Source of the DNA: Granulosicoccus sp045106195
GTDB lineage: Bacteria > Pseudomonadota > Gammaproteobacteria > Granulosicoccales > Granulosicoccaceae
Assembly: GCA_045106195.1 (NCBI GenBank)
Contig: JBGCEH010000006.1
Span: 248,001 to 312,000, forward strand
Direction of reading: 5' to 3'
Length of the DNA: 64,000 nucleotides
Below the pieces are notes generated by a model. The model made no database searches. It saw only the letters and a program-made list of their open reading frames with translations, and was not told where the DNA came from. The number at the start of each line of letters is the position of its first letter. Positions within the stretch are counted from its first letter, which is position 1. Below are positions 46,479 through 56,270 of this stretch, one piece after another. Position numbers and translations under genes: made by a program.

Positions 46479-46803
46479 AATAAGTCAGCTAATTTTTGCA
46501 TTGATTGGAGCGTACTTGCAAAGCCATTGGGACATCTATAGGCCCGTCCCTATGGCTTTATTTGCAATCAGGCCACGCCCGAATTGCCGTAAATAAACGG
46601 CAGATCACCACACAAAGGCGTCATTCCCGCAAAGGCGGGAATCCACGCCCCAACACGGATTAACACACGCCGTCGCAGGTACCACGAACATAAAGTAGTG
46701 CCATCCGGCCATGCCTTACTCGTTTTATTGCCCCGCGAAAATTCATTATGCCCCAGAATCTGGTGACAGCCCGCAGCGAACAGTCCAGGATAGCGGACAA
46801 CGT
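46479..46803. other. 325-base convergent intergenic region
   Basis: It lies between the plus-strand beta-helix gene and the minus-strand polymerase-like gene. It holds the best-preserved REP-like element of the window (46622-46646). No gene is seen. Confidence 0.5.
46622..46646. repeat. REP-like palindromic element
   Basis: ATTCCCGC (46623-46630) and GCGGGAAT (46635-46642) form a perfect eight-pair stem with a four-base loop, in the wider context CATTCCCGC-AAAG-GCGGGAATCCA. Elements of this type are dispersed in many proteobacterial genomes. It lies between convergent genes and may also end transcription. Confidence 0.65.
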
Positions 46804-48060
46804 CTAGAGAACAAAATCCGAATCGTATATTTGCCGTCTCTTACGTCGCTTTTTTCGCGACTTGGTACCTGATGCAGCAGCCTTCACGCTGGACACTACC
46901 GGTTGCAACATCCACAAGCCCAAAGCAAACCACAGCATCGTCCACCCGGCGTATTTACTCAGAGTGACGCTCAGCAACACGTAGATGAGCGTGAACGAGC
47001 TGAAAACGGCGATAGGTGTGCGTGCCCCGCCTCTTGCGGCAAACATCTTGATAACGCAGTAAATCAGGCAAGCTACGATGCTGATAAACATGAAAAACCC
47101 GTAGAATTGCCACGCACTTAACAGGTTATGGATATAAGTACCAAAGTCGCCATAGCGTTCTGCAGTGATGGAAAAATTGCCTACCAGAAATTGTTCTGGC
47201 AGATCCTGCAAACTCTCAGTAAGCAGGTTCATCCTGGCATTGAAAGAGTTATCATCCGAGACGCCTCCCAAAAACAACATTTCTCTTACTTGCTGACTAT
47301 CCGGGTCAATAATGTTGTTACCTACCGCGTAACGCAATCCAAAGAAAAGTATGCCGCCAACCACGGCTAGCATACCGGCATTGCGCAATATGTTACCGCC
47401 GAGATTCATGAAGGTCACCGTCATGATGAACACCACTAACGCGGTACGCCCTCCCAGTAAAAACAGGCAATACACACCACATATTGCAACCAGCCATCGT
47501 GTTTTCGGCGACAGTGCATAAGCGAGAATCATGGGAATGATGATGTATCTTTCTACATTCAGGTGACTGATGTTGGCGGCTCTGACATCATTGTCCTCCG
47601 ACTGGTAGGTCTGGAAGAGCGACTCATCAACACCAAAGGCCATTATCAAGGTGATGCTTACGGCAATCAGAATGGCGAATACCCATGACTCTCTGAGCGT
47701 CGATGCTGCAACGGAGCCACCAATCAGAAACCACAGCACCGACACAATCCATACAGATCTCAGCGATTGTTGAACATCGTTTCCATCAAAGCCAATGTAG
47801 GTGTCGTAGAGGATGCGCTGCAGGGTAATAGCGGCAAATCCAAGGCCGAGAAGTAACATGCCCATGACCTCGCCATTGCCAATCTGAAGCCCGGTAACCG
47901 ATGCTCTGACTGTGCGTTGCATAGCGTACATGCCCGCAAGCACGACAAGCGCAGCACCCACAAAATCGACATTGAGCTTGAAATATAAAATATTGCCAAG
48001 GTTAAGGTAACAATAGACCAGCAATAGCATCAGGCCGCTGACCTTAATCAGTTTGTACAC
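46804..48060 (-). CDS. Wzy-like polysaccharide polymerase / O-antigen ligase family membrane protein
   Basis: A 418-residue inner-membrane protein with about ten to eleven hydrophobic helices. A larger periplasmic loop lies at about residues 245-305 (VGNNIIDPDSQQVREMLFLG through FSITAERYGDFGTYIHNLLS), where Wzy and WaaL proteins carry their active site. The HN pair in TYIHNLLSAWQFYG matches the H-N-x(2)-L-x(2)-W pattern common near the catalytic loop. The C terminus is very basic (GTKSRKKRRKRRQ). Last gene of the minus-strand operon starting at 57487. Confidence 0.8.
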   Translation of the reverse strand: MYKLIKVSGLMLLLVYCYLNLGNILYFKLNVDFVGAALVVLAGMYAMQRTVRASVTGLQIGNGEVMGMLLLGLGFAAITLQRILYDTYIGFDGNDVQQSLRSVWIVSVLWFLIGGSVAASTLRESWVFAILIAVSITLIMAFGVDESLFQTYQSEDNDVRAANISHLNVERYIIIPMILAYALSPKTRWLVAICGVYCLFLLGGRTALVVFIMTVTFMNLGGNILRNAGMLAVVGGILFFGLRYAVGNNIIDPDSQQVREMLFLGGVSDDNSFNARMNLLTESLQDLPEQFLVGNFSITAERYGDFGTYIHNLLSAWQFYGFFMFISIVACLIYCVIKMFAARGGARTPIAVFSSFTLIYVLLSVTLSKYAGWTMLWFALGLWMLQPVVSSVKAAASGTKSRKKRRKRRQIYDSDFVL

Positions 48061-48090
48061 GTTAGCCTCCGACAGTCACGTGGCGAGCAG

Positions 48091-49224
48091 TTAAAGAAAC
48101 CGAGCATATAGTTGTCTTCGAACCATGGGATAAAATCGCAATTCCACCGCCCACGAAAACACCAATAATCCCACAAAATACAAAAACCAGGCAACGACAC
48201 CATTACCGATGCCACTGAACCACGTTGCCGTGACCATCAGATGGTAATGTGAAATGTATATGACATAGGAGATAGGCGCTAGCACCGCGAACGGGCCGAC
48301 AATAACGTTAAAACCTACCCATTTACAGCGATGCCACAGAATCGCACATGCTAACGCCACTAGGGCAAATCCGGTGTGTCGCAGTTCTATAATCGGGTGT
48401 TTACCCACGAACGTCTCACCGCCCGCCTGCCACCAGAAAACGCCGTTTATCAGAAGCACGCCACAGATACCCGACAGGCTGGCCAAGGGCAGAAAACAGG
48501 TTTTTAACGTAAAACGCCGATGATTCAGATACAACTCTGCCAGAAATACACCCGACCACCAGATACCAGCGTACATCAGGACCCGCGGAATGAACGACGG
48601 CCAGACGCAGTAAATGACCGAACTTGCGATTGCCACACCAAAAACGATCAACGACAGGCGCTGCCGATCAGACACCATACTCACCAGAGGAAAATACAGC
48701 ATGTAAAACCACCATTCATAGGCCAGTGACCACAAGGGGTCATTGCCCAGCAGAGGATCAACCAGCACACCCGGTTTGTCCGAGGGCCAGTCCTGCAGCA
48801 TTAGAAGATTACCCAGCAGGTCTATCAATGGCACCTCTACCAGAACACCACGCTGATAGCTTTCCAGTAAAAATCCAACGCAGAAAACCACAAGCAACGG
48901 TACATATATTCTGGCAAATCGCTTGACAAAGTAGGTCTTGAACGACTTGTCCAGAGTGCTCTGGTGGGAAAGATGGATAACAAAACCGGACACGAGAAAG
49001 AACAGGATCACAGCTTCCTGGCCAAACCTCAGTAACCTGCCAAGATTCAGGCCGAAAAAATAGTACTCAAACTGTATGGTGTGGTGAAAAACCACATAGA
49101 TTGCAGATAGACCGCGAATAGCCTCCAACTTCATCAGCTTGTCGGTGCGGCTACCTCCCTGTGACACTGGCGCTTCAGGGCTTGTACCCTGATTGGCCTG
49201 ATGAACCTTTTTATCAGTACGCAT
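48091..49224 (-). CDS. Acyltransferase family 3 membrane protein
   Basis: A 377-residue inner-membrane acyltransferase (OafA/NodX type), probably adding an acetyl or other short acyl group to a sugar of the polysaccharide. The N-terminal motif KLEAIRGLSAIYVVFHHT contains the R-x10-H pair typical of the family, followed by about ten membrane helices and LFFLVSGFVIHLSH. A Gln/Ser-rich hydrophilic leader of about 30 residues precedes helix 1. It lies 15 bases after the Wzx gene in transcription order. Confidence 0.88.
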   Translation of the reverse strand: MRTDKKVHQANQGTSPEAPVSQGGSRTDKLMKLEAIRGLSAIYVVFHHTIQFEYYFFGLNLGRLLRFGQEAVILFFLVSGFVIHLSHQSTLDKSFKTYFVKRFARIYVPLLVVFCVGFLLESYQRGVLVEVPLIDLLGNLLMLQDWPSDKPGVLVDPLLGNDPLWSLAYEWWFYMLYFPLVSMVSDRQRLSLIVFGVAIASSVIYCVWPSFIPRVLMYAGIWWSGVFLAELYLNHRRFTLKTCFLPLASLSGICGVLLINGVFWWQAGGETFVGKHPIIELRHTGFALVALACAILWHRCKWVGFNVIVGPFAVLAPISYVIYISHYHLMVTATWFSGIGNGVVAWFLYFVGLLVFSWAVELRFYPMVRRQLYARFL

Positions 49225-49239
49225 GTTTTCCCTGTGCTG

Positions 49240-50679
49240 TCACGTTTTATAGCTCAAGCGCAGCTGCCTGTAAATGTGCACCGCCACGAGGAAAGCCGAA
49301 ACTGCGACGGCAAGGAGCGTCACCAACAGTGAGGCATCAAGGAACTGACTGATTAAAACCGGCGCTGACGTCAATACCGCGATAACAGCCGAAACAAGTA
49401 GAGGCTCCAGCACCATACTTGCACCCTCTCCCACCAGATGGGCCAGCCAGAACAGCATGATCATGTAGCACACCGCACTGCCCACACAGTACATCGCGAT
49501 TGCCATGAGGGGGCTTCCTAGATGTGCACCCCACATGATCATGCCAAATCGGGTAACAACCAGCAGAGCCTGGAAAACGAAATCGTGAGATTGCTTTTCC
49601 ACCACAGTGAAGATCATGACCAGTGGAGCAACGGTAATGGAAAAGTACACGGAGATGACCACCCACTGTGCAAAAAGACCAGACTGTGTCCACTGCGCAC
49701 CGAACACCCACTCGAACAGCTGGGGGGAGATAAGAGCCAGTAGCAACAAGGGTGGCAGTGCAACGACAACCAGATGCCGATGGGTCTTCCTTGCCAGCTC
49801 ACCCAGACCACCCTGACGGTGAGCGCTGGCTGCGCTAGAGAAAAGCACACTCGACAGAGCACCGCTCATGACCCCTGCCGGCGTATTGACAACACGCGTT
49901 GCCAGGGCATAGAAGCCTGCCACAGCAGGCCCGAACAGAGCAGCAAACATCAGGGCAGGAAGCTGTGCACTGGTTCTGTTTAGAAGACCAGCCCAAACAG
50001 ATATCAATGGAAGATGCTTGTATCGTCTGGCCGCATACCAGAGTTTGCTGACAGTGACAGATCGAATATCCGGTCGGGACAAAAAACGCTTACCCAAAGA
50101 GAAAGAGCCCACACCCTGATTGGCAAGCTGCCCACCGATCAGACCCAGTGCCCCGAGCGGAAAGGCGACGATTTGCACTAACACACTCCCAAGTACCTGC
50201 TTGATCCGCGCCTGGCCAATTTGCCCGTAGGCATTCTGGCGAATTGCCCAGTACCGAAAGGCGGTAAACATCCCCAACAGGAATACGCTTAACGGTAGCG
50301 CCCACAGAAACGGCTTCATCTGTGGCGTCGAAAGCAATGACGTAAGCTCATCACCAAAAAAGTACAGGCCAATGGCCGTCACCAACGTTGTCAGCAATAC
50401 GCATACCAGTGACAGGATTGCCAGGGTAGCACCCTCGGTATCGTCCTCCGGCAACACGATGGCCATTTCATATCGCAGGCACACCAGCACACCCAGAATG
50501 GTGGTTAGCGACATGTAGATTGCGAGCATCCCGAAGTCTTCCGGGGTATAAAGGCGAGTCAAAAGTGGCGATACCAACAGCGCAATTGCCTGCCCAAGGG
50601 CATTGCTGCCAGCGAGAACCGATACTCCTCTGGCCATCAATCCTTTGGGCAGAATGCGCTTTATCGCCTCAACGACCAC
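49240..50679 (-). CDS. Wzx-like oligosaccharide flippase
   Basis: A 479-residue MOP-superfamily protein with 12 to 14 predicted helices, likely moving undecaprenyl-linked repeat units across the inner membrane. The start is typical: SVLAGSNALGQAIALLVSPLLTRLY, TPEDFGMLAIYMSLTTILG, then CLRYEMAIVLPEDDTEG. The middle has FYALATRVVNTPAGVMSGALSS. Only two bases separate it from the upstream glycosyltransferase stop, so coupling is likely. Together with the Wzy-like and Wzc-like proteins it defines a Wzx/Wzy-dependent pathway. Confidence 0.88.
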   Translation of the reverse strand: MVVEAIKRILPKGLMARGVSVLAGSNALGQAIALLVSPLLTRLYTPEDFGMLAIYMSLTTILGVLVCLRYEMAIVLPEDDTEGATLAILSLVCVLLTTLVTAIGLYFFGDELTSLLSTPQMKPFLWALPLSVFLLGMFTAFRYWAIRQNAYGQIGQARIKQVLGSVLVQIVAFPLGALGLIGGQLANQGVGSFSLGKRFLSRPDIRSVTVSKLWYAARRYKHLPLISVWAGLLNRTSAQLPALMFAALFGPAVAGFYALATRVVNTPAGVMSGALSSVLFSSAASAHRQGGLGELARKTHRHLVVVALPPLLLLALISPQLFEWVFGAQWTQSGLFAQWVVISVYFSITVAPLVMIFTVVEKQSHDFVFQALLVVTRFGMIMWGAHLGSPLMAIAMYCVGSAVCYMIMLFWLAHLVGEGASMVLEPLLVSAVIAVLTSAPVLISQFLDASLLVTLLAVAVSAFLVAVHIYRQLRLSYKT

Positions 50680-50681
50680 TC

Positions 50682-51887
50682 TCAGGTAGTCCGGACAACA
50701 TCTTTAACAACCGCGACGACATCATCATTCACCTTGTTCACATCAAAGCGCGTCTCGGCCAGGTGACGACCGGCATGACCCATGGCCACTACGGTTTCAG
50801 GCTTTTCGAGCAAAGAGCGCATCGCACTTGTCAGGCCAGCCTGGTCTTTCGGCGTCACCAACAAACCATTCTCACCGTGAGTCACCGTTTCGCGACAACC
50901 AGGCCCGTCAGAGGTAATCACGGCAAGTCCAGTAGATAACGCTTCGAGAATTGAACGTGGAACACCTTCCCTGTAGAAGCTGGGAAGCACGAAAACATCA
51001 CACCCTGCCAGAAACTGAGCGATGTCGGTACGCCGCAAATGATGCGTGACGATTCCGGCGTCGTGCAACTGCCGAAGCCTGTCCAGGTCAATGGATGACG
51101 GAGAGCCCGGCTGCGGGTCACCTAGTACAAAAAACTCGGCGTCCTCGAAATCTGCCTTGAGCTGCGCTGCCGCTTCAATAAACAGGCTCACGCCTTTCTC
51201 CTTGATAAGCCTGCCGGCAAACATGAACCGCAACTGCGTTTGCCCACGAGGCTCTCGCCACTGGAACTCGTTCAAATCCACACCCGAACCATCCACCACC
51301 GATACGCTGGCAGTAGCAGGCACCAGTGACAAAGACTCGAACAAACCCCTGTCATCATTGTTCTGGAAAATGACCGCAGAGTTGTTTTTAAGCGCGCGGC
51401 GATAAAGCACCGTCATCAACTTTCCGATAAAGCGCGCTTTAAGTGTATCGCCAGAAAAACCATAGCCAAGACCTGTGATAAGACTGATTGACGGTAATGA
51501 CAGACTGGCTGCTGCAAGGGATGCGTAAATCACCGGTTTTGCATTGTAGGAAAAGACAAGATTGATATCGTCATCGACCATGATTTTCCGAAGCGCATTG
51601 CGCGCTGCCCAGTCCTTTGCCGGATTCATTCCGGTTCGATTGAGCGGAAATTGCCGCGTTTCAGCGCCCAGCGCCTCAAGTGACAGGCGAGTGGGTTCCT
51701 TATATTCCGGCGCTGCTACGACAACACGAAATTCCTCTTCAATCAGGCGCTCTATCAGCCGTCCCCGGAACCGCAGCAGGGAAATATCGATGGAACTGAC
51801 CAACAGCACACTCACAGATTGCCGATCGTTGCGCAAAAGCCCTCCACCAGACTGTGTGCCATCGACCTGAAGATGATTGTTTTTCAT
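50682..51887 (-). CDS. Glycosyltransferase family 4 protein
   Basis: A 401-residue GT4 enzyme with an N-terminal segment VSVLLVSSIDISLLRFRGRL seen in the PglA/CapM-like group and a donor-binding motif YREGVPRSILEALSTGLAVI followed by GPGCRETVTHGENGLLV. The ATG at 51887 is used because the longer frame to 52007 would overlap the PIG-L gene by 41 bases and adds unconserved residues. GalNAc- or uronosyl-transfer is possible, but the substrate is not predictable. Confidence 0.86.
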   Translation of the reverse strand: MKNNHLQVDGTQSGGGLLRNDRQSVSVLLVSSIDISLLRFRGRLIERLIEEEFRVVVAAPEYKEPTRLSLEALGAETRQFPLNRTGMNPAKDWAARNALRKIMVDDDINLVFSYNAKPVIYASLAAASLSLPSISLITGLGYGFSGDTLKARFIGKLMTVLYRRALKNNSAVIFQNNDDRGLFESLSLVPATASVSVVDGSGVDLNEFQWREPRGQTQLRFMFAGRLIKEKGVSLFIEAAAQLKADFEDAEFFVLGDPQPGSPSSIDLDRLRQLHDAGIVTHHLRRTDIAQFLAGCDVFVLPSFYREGVPRSILEALSTGLAVITSDGPGCRETVTHGENGLLVTPKDQAGLTSAMRSLLEKPETVVAMGHAGRHLAETRFDVNKVNDDVVAVVKDVVRTT

Positions 51888-51966
51888 AAGATAAAGTGAC
51901 AATGCACGAACAAGAAGCTCAATGGCAACATACTTCAGAAGAATACTGGCCCTGAATGCAACACCC

Positions 51967-52665
51967 CTAGCGCAATGTACGCACCGTGACAAACGACTCT
52001 GCAGCATGCATTCCCTGCAACGAACCTCGCCATACCGCCAGACTGCGTATGGCCTCTATGGATCTGGCGTCGGGTGCGGGCCGCACCTGACTTTTATAGA
52101 ACTGCAGTGCTTCAATTTTCACATCCAGGTAATCCGAGATATCAACCCAGTGGTCAGGTAGAAACCCCGGCTCTACGTTGGGAAAATTCCAGTGCGTCTC
52201 TGATTGCACCTCATAACAATAGATAGCCTGAATCTGCCGGCCAATGGCTGAGGAGCTACGCCAGGCAACTGAAAGGGAGTGAAATATCTCCCGATGATCC
52301 CGATGCAAATCGAACAGAAAAGGCACATACATGATATCCGGTTGAATTGAGGCAACCGTGTCCCCAATCGTCTTGTTCAGGTACCACGGAGCTTGCATGC
52401 TCACGAAAGCTGCAGGTATGTCCGTGAAGAGAAGATCCTTCACCCCTAACCTGTCGCAAGCCTGAGCAGCCTCGGCCCGCACACGCTTGACGTTCTCTTC
52501 CTTGAACATCGGGTAGGGCCTGCCCTCTCCATGTCCGGTAACCACATACACAGAAACGTCATCACCTTCAGCAGCATGACGGGCGATGGTGCCGCCCATA
52601 CCAATGGTTTCATCATCACAGTGAGGGCTGACTACAAGGACACGCTTACCGCCGGACATTGACAC
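51967..52665 (-). CDS. PIG-L family deacetylase
   Basis: A 232-residue LmbE/PIG-L zinc hydrolase that usually removes an N-acetyl group from a GlcNAc-type residue. The metal-binding motif is PHCDDE (near residue 14), with the second metal histidine in LHRDHREIFHSL. Its place between glycosyltransferases suggests it exposes a free amine on the repeat unit or lipid-linked precursor. The ATP-grasp ligase two genes upstream could then acylate that amine, but this is inference. Confidence 0.9.
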   Translation of the reverse strand: MSMSGGKRVLVVSPHCDDETIGMGGTIARHAAEGDDVSVYVVTGHGEGRPYPMFKEENVKRVRAEAAQACDRLGVKDLLFTDIPAAFVSMQAPWYLNKTIGDTVASIQPDIMYVPFLFDLHRDHREIFHSLSVAWRSSSAIGRQIQAIYCYEVQSETHWNFPNVEPGFLPDHWVDISDYLDVKIEALQFYKSQVRPAPDARSIEAIRSLAVWRGSLQGMHAAESFVTVRTLR

Positions 52666-52681
52666 TCCTGAAAATCGTTTT

Positions 52682-54184
52682 TTATTGGGGTAACTTCATT
52701 AACCGCAGGTCACCGAAGAAAGTCTTTTCAAGGACAACCAGACTTTCCATGTCAACGTCAATCATTCCTGCCAGTTGCTCTTCGCTTGTTACAGCTTTGG
52801 CGAGAATGTGTGTTGGCGCGTAGAGATCGAGTGCCTTGGCTACGTTTTCTGGCGACATCATATCAGTACGAATTGATAACAACTGTCTCGGTTTGATTGT
52901 CACTGCCAAGGGTGAATGTGGCGATAGATCGAAAGCGGCTACGCGGGCTTCTTCGTCCAGACCGGCAGACTCCAGTTGCGTAATGAAGTCATCCAGACTT
53001 GCGCGCTCTTTGTTGGCATCGGCAGCGGTAAAATAAGACAAGTAGGCTCCCATCACCAGATTGCCTGTCAGCACGATGGCCAGCACGTAATCCGGTATAT
53101 GGACGCCAGAACGTACCCAGGCAAGGGCAATGGTTGCAAAGCTGGCTACCGCCACAATCTGCTGATATCTCGGCTGGTTTTGCTGAAGCACAATCATACC
53201 CGCATACAATCCCAGAAACAGACTGAGCGGTAGCAGTAGTTGCCAGGTTTGTCGCCAATGCCGGATGCCAAGATACATAAGACACAAGGCCGCGATGTTG
53301 GTGTAAACGTAAAACGGCGCTTCAAACGGGTTCAGAAAGTGCCGTTGGGCACTTGCCACAAGCTTGTCCAGCAACAGCTGAATGCTGATTGTTCGCTGTT
53401 CCAGCGAGTAATGCCAGAACATATTCGATTCACCGGGAATGGATGAAGTAACGATCGCAACAATATCCGGTTGAAACGATGAGGGAAACCAGTTTCCGGC
53501 CTGAGTCATCAGATATAACGCCGCCGCGATATTCGCGACCGCTGCAAGAAGCAACAGATAACGCTTGCCAACCACCGACTCCATTAGCACGATACACGAC
53601 AGTACCAACACCGCTGCCTGAAAAATCGGGTGGCATAACACCCCTGCCAAAAGCGCTGCATTTCCAAGCGCTAGCAGGACTGGACGTGAGCGATAGACAA
53701 AACCTGTGAGCGCAACAGCAAGTAGTGCGGCGAAGAACATTTCCTGTAGAACATTAATTCCCAGCCAGATGGCGCTGGGTGATACCAGATACAGGCTGGT
53801 CGTCCAACGGGCGATTCGTCGGCTTGCGAGCTTTCGTGCCAGTGCATAGACACACGCGCCCACTGTTATGTGAGCCAACAGATTCATCAATATCCAGGCC
53901 GGGTAGGCACCTGTCCATCGTCCAAGCCAGGCGGCTACCAGTATGGGAGGACCGTTATGGTGGAACCAGGCCGGCGAGGGTTTGTCCCCTTCCCGGATTA
54001 ACTTGGCCGGAAACAACAGGTTAGTGATCGGCGGCTGCTGCGCCAGTGTTGTCTCGGTATCTGCCAAATAGTTGTACTGGTCAGAACCTCGCACGCCCTG
54101 AGCGCCTGCGATAATCATGACAAAAGACAACACGACGGCTGCTGCGACTGCCAGAATTGACAGGCCCTCAGTTCTACCGTTCAT
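52682..54184 (-). CDS. Multi-pass GT-C-like membrane glycosyltransferase
   Basis: A 500-residue inner-membrane protein with about eleven helices and a C-terminal soluble domain (about 390-500). After helix 1 a periplasmic loop begins with GVRGSDQYNYLADTETT, the place where GT-C enzymes carry catalytic acidic residues, and WFHHNGPPILVAAWLGR follows. No close family is recognised. GT-C enzymes use polyprenyl-phosphate sugars, so this is a candidate user of the lipid-linked pentose from the DprE-like operon. The next upstream gene is only five bases away. Confidence 0.72.
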   Translation of the reverse strand: MNGRTEGLSILAVAAAVVLSFVMIIAGAQGVRGSDQYNYLADTETTLAQQPPITNLLFPAKLIREGDKPSPAWFHHNGPPILVAAWLGRWTGAYPAWILMNLLAHITVGACVYALARKLASRRIARWTTSLYLVSPSAIWLGINVLQEMFFAALLAVALTGFVYRSRPVLLALGNAALLAGVLCHPIFQAAVLVLSCIVLMESVVGKRYLLLLAAVANIAAALYLMTQAGNWFPSSFQPDIVAIVTSSIPGESNMFWHYSLEQRTISIQLLLDKLVASAQRHFLNPFEAPFYVYTNIAALCLMYLGIRHWRQTWQLLLPLSLFLGLYAGMIVLQQNQPRYQQIVAVASFATIALAWVRSGVHIPDYVLAIVLTGNLVMGAYLSYFTAADANKERASLDDFITQLESAGLDEEARVAAFDLSPHSPLAVTIKPRQLLSIRTDMMSPENVAKALDLYAPTHILAKAVTSEEQLAGMIDVDMESLVVLEKTFFGDLRLMKLPQ

Positions 54185-54189
54185 GGAAA

Positions 54190-55272
54190 CTAATTGCCTG
54201 CCCCCTGTCTGAGAATTTCTCGCACATCAGTGACGGACGGCTGGGTGGCGACGTTATCCACCCGCCCCAGGGTGTCAAACTTGCTGTACGGAACGTCATA
54301 CGTCAGGGAAAGAGCGGTAGGCTGAAAATGCTCTGCCTTCGACCAGGCGAGCAGGGCCTGAGGAAACTGGGCACCCGCGACATGTGAAAAAGGATAGCCG
54401 CCACCAAAACGCGCGTTCAATTCCAGCACGTGGAAGGTATCACCGTCTACGAAGATATCGCAATCCAGATTTCCGATATGTCCCAAGCGCTGCCCCAGTG
54501 ACTGACAGAACACGGATAATTTATCGTTCTTTCGTACGACAGCCTTGTCAGTTTCTCCTGCTCGCATGGCGAGTTTTTGCTTGGTCACTACGCCACGAGT
54601 GATAGCGGTAAAGTCGTTCAGGATATCGCAGCCGAATTCCGTTCCACCACACCTCGCCTGAATAAGTACACTGTGTGGGAGATCCGCCCGGCTCACTGTA
54701 AATAGCATGCCTCTAATGACCTGAGACAACACCAGAGTGTAGGCTGCTTTTAATTCTTTTTCATCGTGAACAGTGAATATTCCAATGGATCCGCTGCCCC
54801 AGCGAGGTTTGACAATGCAAGGAAATTGAAGCGCTCCTGCGTTTACAGCAGCGAGGGCTGCATCAAGCTCCGCATAGGTATCAGGGGTGGGAAAGTTGTT
54901 TTCCTGCAACCAATGGTAGGTAGCCAACTTGTCTGAACAGATATCGATGACACGACTGTGTGATATCGCGACGATAACGCCATGTTGTTCAAACCTTTCT
55001 TTAGCACTGGACAGGATCGGCAGCTCAAGGTCATTGAGGGAAATCAGCAGACTGACCTGCTTCTCGACACATAAATCGGTAAGCTGATCAATATAATTTT
55101 CGGCGTAAACATTGGAGACCACGCACTGCTCATCACAATCCACCAGACCCGGAGCGGTAGGGTTCATATCAGTGCCTATAACTTTTCCCTGACCCGCGAG
55201 CGCCTGTCGGAAATAGTTGGCCAGATAATTGCGCCTGCCAACACAGGTAAGAAGAACGTTAGCCATTCTCAA
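54190..55272 (-). CDS. ATP-grasp domain protein (carboxylate-amine ligase-like)
   Basis: A 360-residue ATP-grasp enzyme of the CarB/PylC-like group. The N-terminal domain begins NVLLTCVGRRNYLANYFRQA. The ATP-grasp core has FPCIVKPRWGSGSIGIF (about 150-167) and the metal-binding DIFVDGDTFHVLELNARFGGGYPF (about 280-303). Such enzymes activate a carboxylate as acyl phosphate and join it to an amine. Its start overlaps the dehydrogenase stop (ATGA). Attachment of an amino or hydroxy acid to the glycan is a reasonable guess. Confidence 0.82.
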   Translation of the reverse strand: MRMANVLLTCVGRRNYLANYFRQALAGQGKVIGTDMNPTAPGLVDCDEQCVVSNVYAENYIDQLTDLCVEKQVSLLISLNDLELPILSSAKERFEQHGVIVAISHSRVIDICSDKLATYHWLQENNFPTPDTYAELDAALAAVNAGALQFPCIVKPRWGSGSIGIFTVHDEKELKAAYTLVLSQVIRGMLFTVSRADLPHSVLIQARCGGTEFGCDILNDFTAITRGVVTKQKLAMRAGETDKAVVRKNDKLSVFCQSLGQRLGHIGNLDCDIFVDGDTFHVLELNARFGGGYPFSHVAGAQFPQALLAWSKAEHFQPTALSLTYDVPYSKFDTLGRVDNVATQPSVTDVREILRQGAGN

Positions 55273-56270
55273 TAGCGCCGTGTAGGGTCAATAACGTTGA
55301 TAAGCGCCCTGCCCTCAACCAGATTGTTCAGATTGACAATAGCGTCGTCGAGATGCGGAAACCCGCCAATGGCATAGCCAGCCCGATGAGGTGACATCAG
55401 CAGGTTATCCAGCGATGCAAAATCGTAGTTGTCTGATGGAGGAAGTTCGGAGCGCTCAGCGTTGGGTGCCTGATACCAGGTGTCAATGGCAGCACCAGCA
55501 ATGCGTTCTTCGTTAAGGGCATCGAAAAGTGCTTTTTCATCCACAATGGCTCCTCTTGATACATTGACGAGCAACGCATCACTGGACATTGCCTCGAACA
55601 CTGTTTGATCAATGAGCGATCGGCTGTCTTCGGTGAGCGGAAGCGCAATGACAACGATGTCCTGATCCACAACGGCCCGGGCTATATCCGAGGACGAGAA
55701 AACGTCCACTGGCGCCGAATAGCCAGCGGGTGCATTGCCTGATGTATTAACAACGGCAGTTTGCATACCAAATCCCGCCAGCAACCTTGAACACGCCTGT
55801 GCAATAGCGCCAAAACCCACATACAGAATACGCTTGCCGACAATACTCGAGGAAAAGGGTGAAACCTTGTTACCGTCCTTACTCAAGCGATTCCATTGGT
55901 TGTCGCGCATTTGCCGGTCGTGGTAAGGCAACTTGCGCGCGATGCCAAGAAGCATCGCTATCGTGTGCTCTGCCACAATATCTGCATTGGAATGCGAATT
56001 ACTGATGGGGGTGGAAAACTTAGCAAGCATGTCAAAGTTTAGGTTATCCACACCAGTCCAGGGAATCTGAATCAATTTAAGGTGTTGCCCCTGGCTGAGC
56101 ACCGCCTCGTTGATCATGCCCCCGAAAAGAACGTCTGCTTCACTGATTTTTGCCAGCACGCCCTCTGTATCAAAGCTCTCTGGCTGTACGAACGTCACCG
56201 TGCTTGCCACGCGCTCAGTGAGATATGCAAGATCGGAAGGTGCAAACGCCTTGGTCAGAAGAACCTTCAT
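55269..56270 (-). CDS. D-isomer-specific 2-hydroxyacid dehydrogenase
   Basis: A 333-residue NAD-dependent dehydrogenase of the SerA/hydroxypyruvate reductase superfamily. Markers are QIPWTGVDNLNFDML, the cofactor-binding YVGFGAIAQACSRLLAGFG, LLVNVSRGAIVDEKALFDAL with the catalytic Arg nearby, and the catalytic His in LMSPHRAGYA. It interconverts a 2-keto acid and a D-2-hydroxy acid. Its ATGA overlaps on both sides tie it to the aminotransferase and the ATP-grasp ligase. Confidence 0.88.
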   Translation of the reverse strand: MKVLLTKAFAPSDLAYLTERVASTVTFVQPESFDTEGVLAKISEADVLFGGMINEAVLSQGQHLKLIQIPWTGVDNLNFDMLAKFSTPISNSHSNADIVAEHTIAMLLGIARKLPYHDRQMRDNQWNRLSKDGNKVSPFSSSIVGKRILYVGFGAIAQACSRLLAGFGMQTAVVNTSGNAPAGYSAPVDVFSSSDIARAVVDQDIVVIALPLTEDSRSLIDQTVFEAMSSDALLVNVSRGAIVDEKALFDALNEERIAGAAIDTWYQAPNAERSELPPSDNYDFASLDNLLMSPHRAGYAIGGFPHLDDAIVNLNNLVEGRALINVIDPTRRY

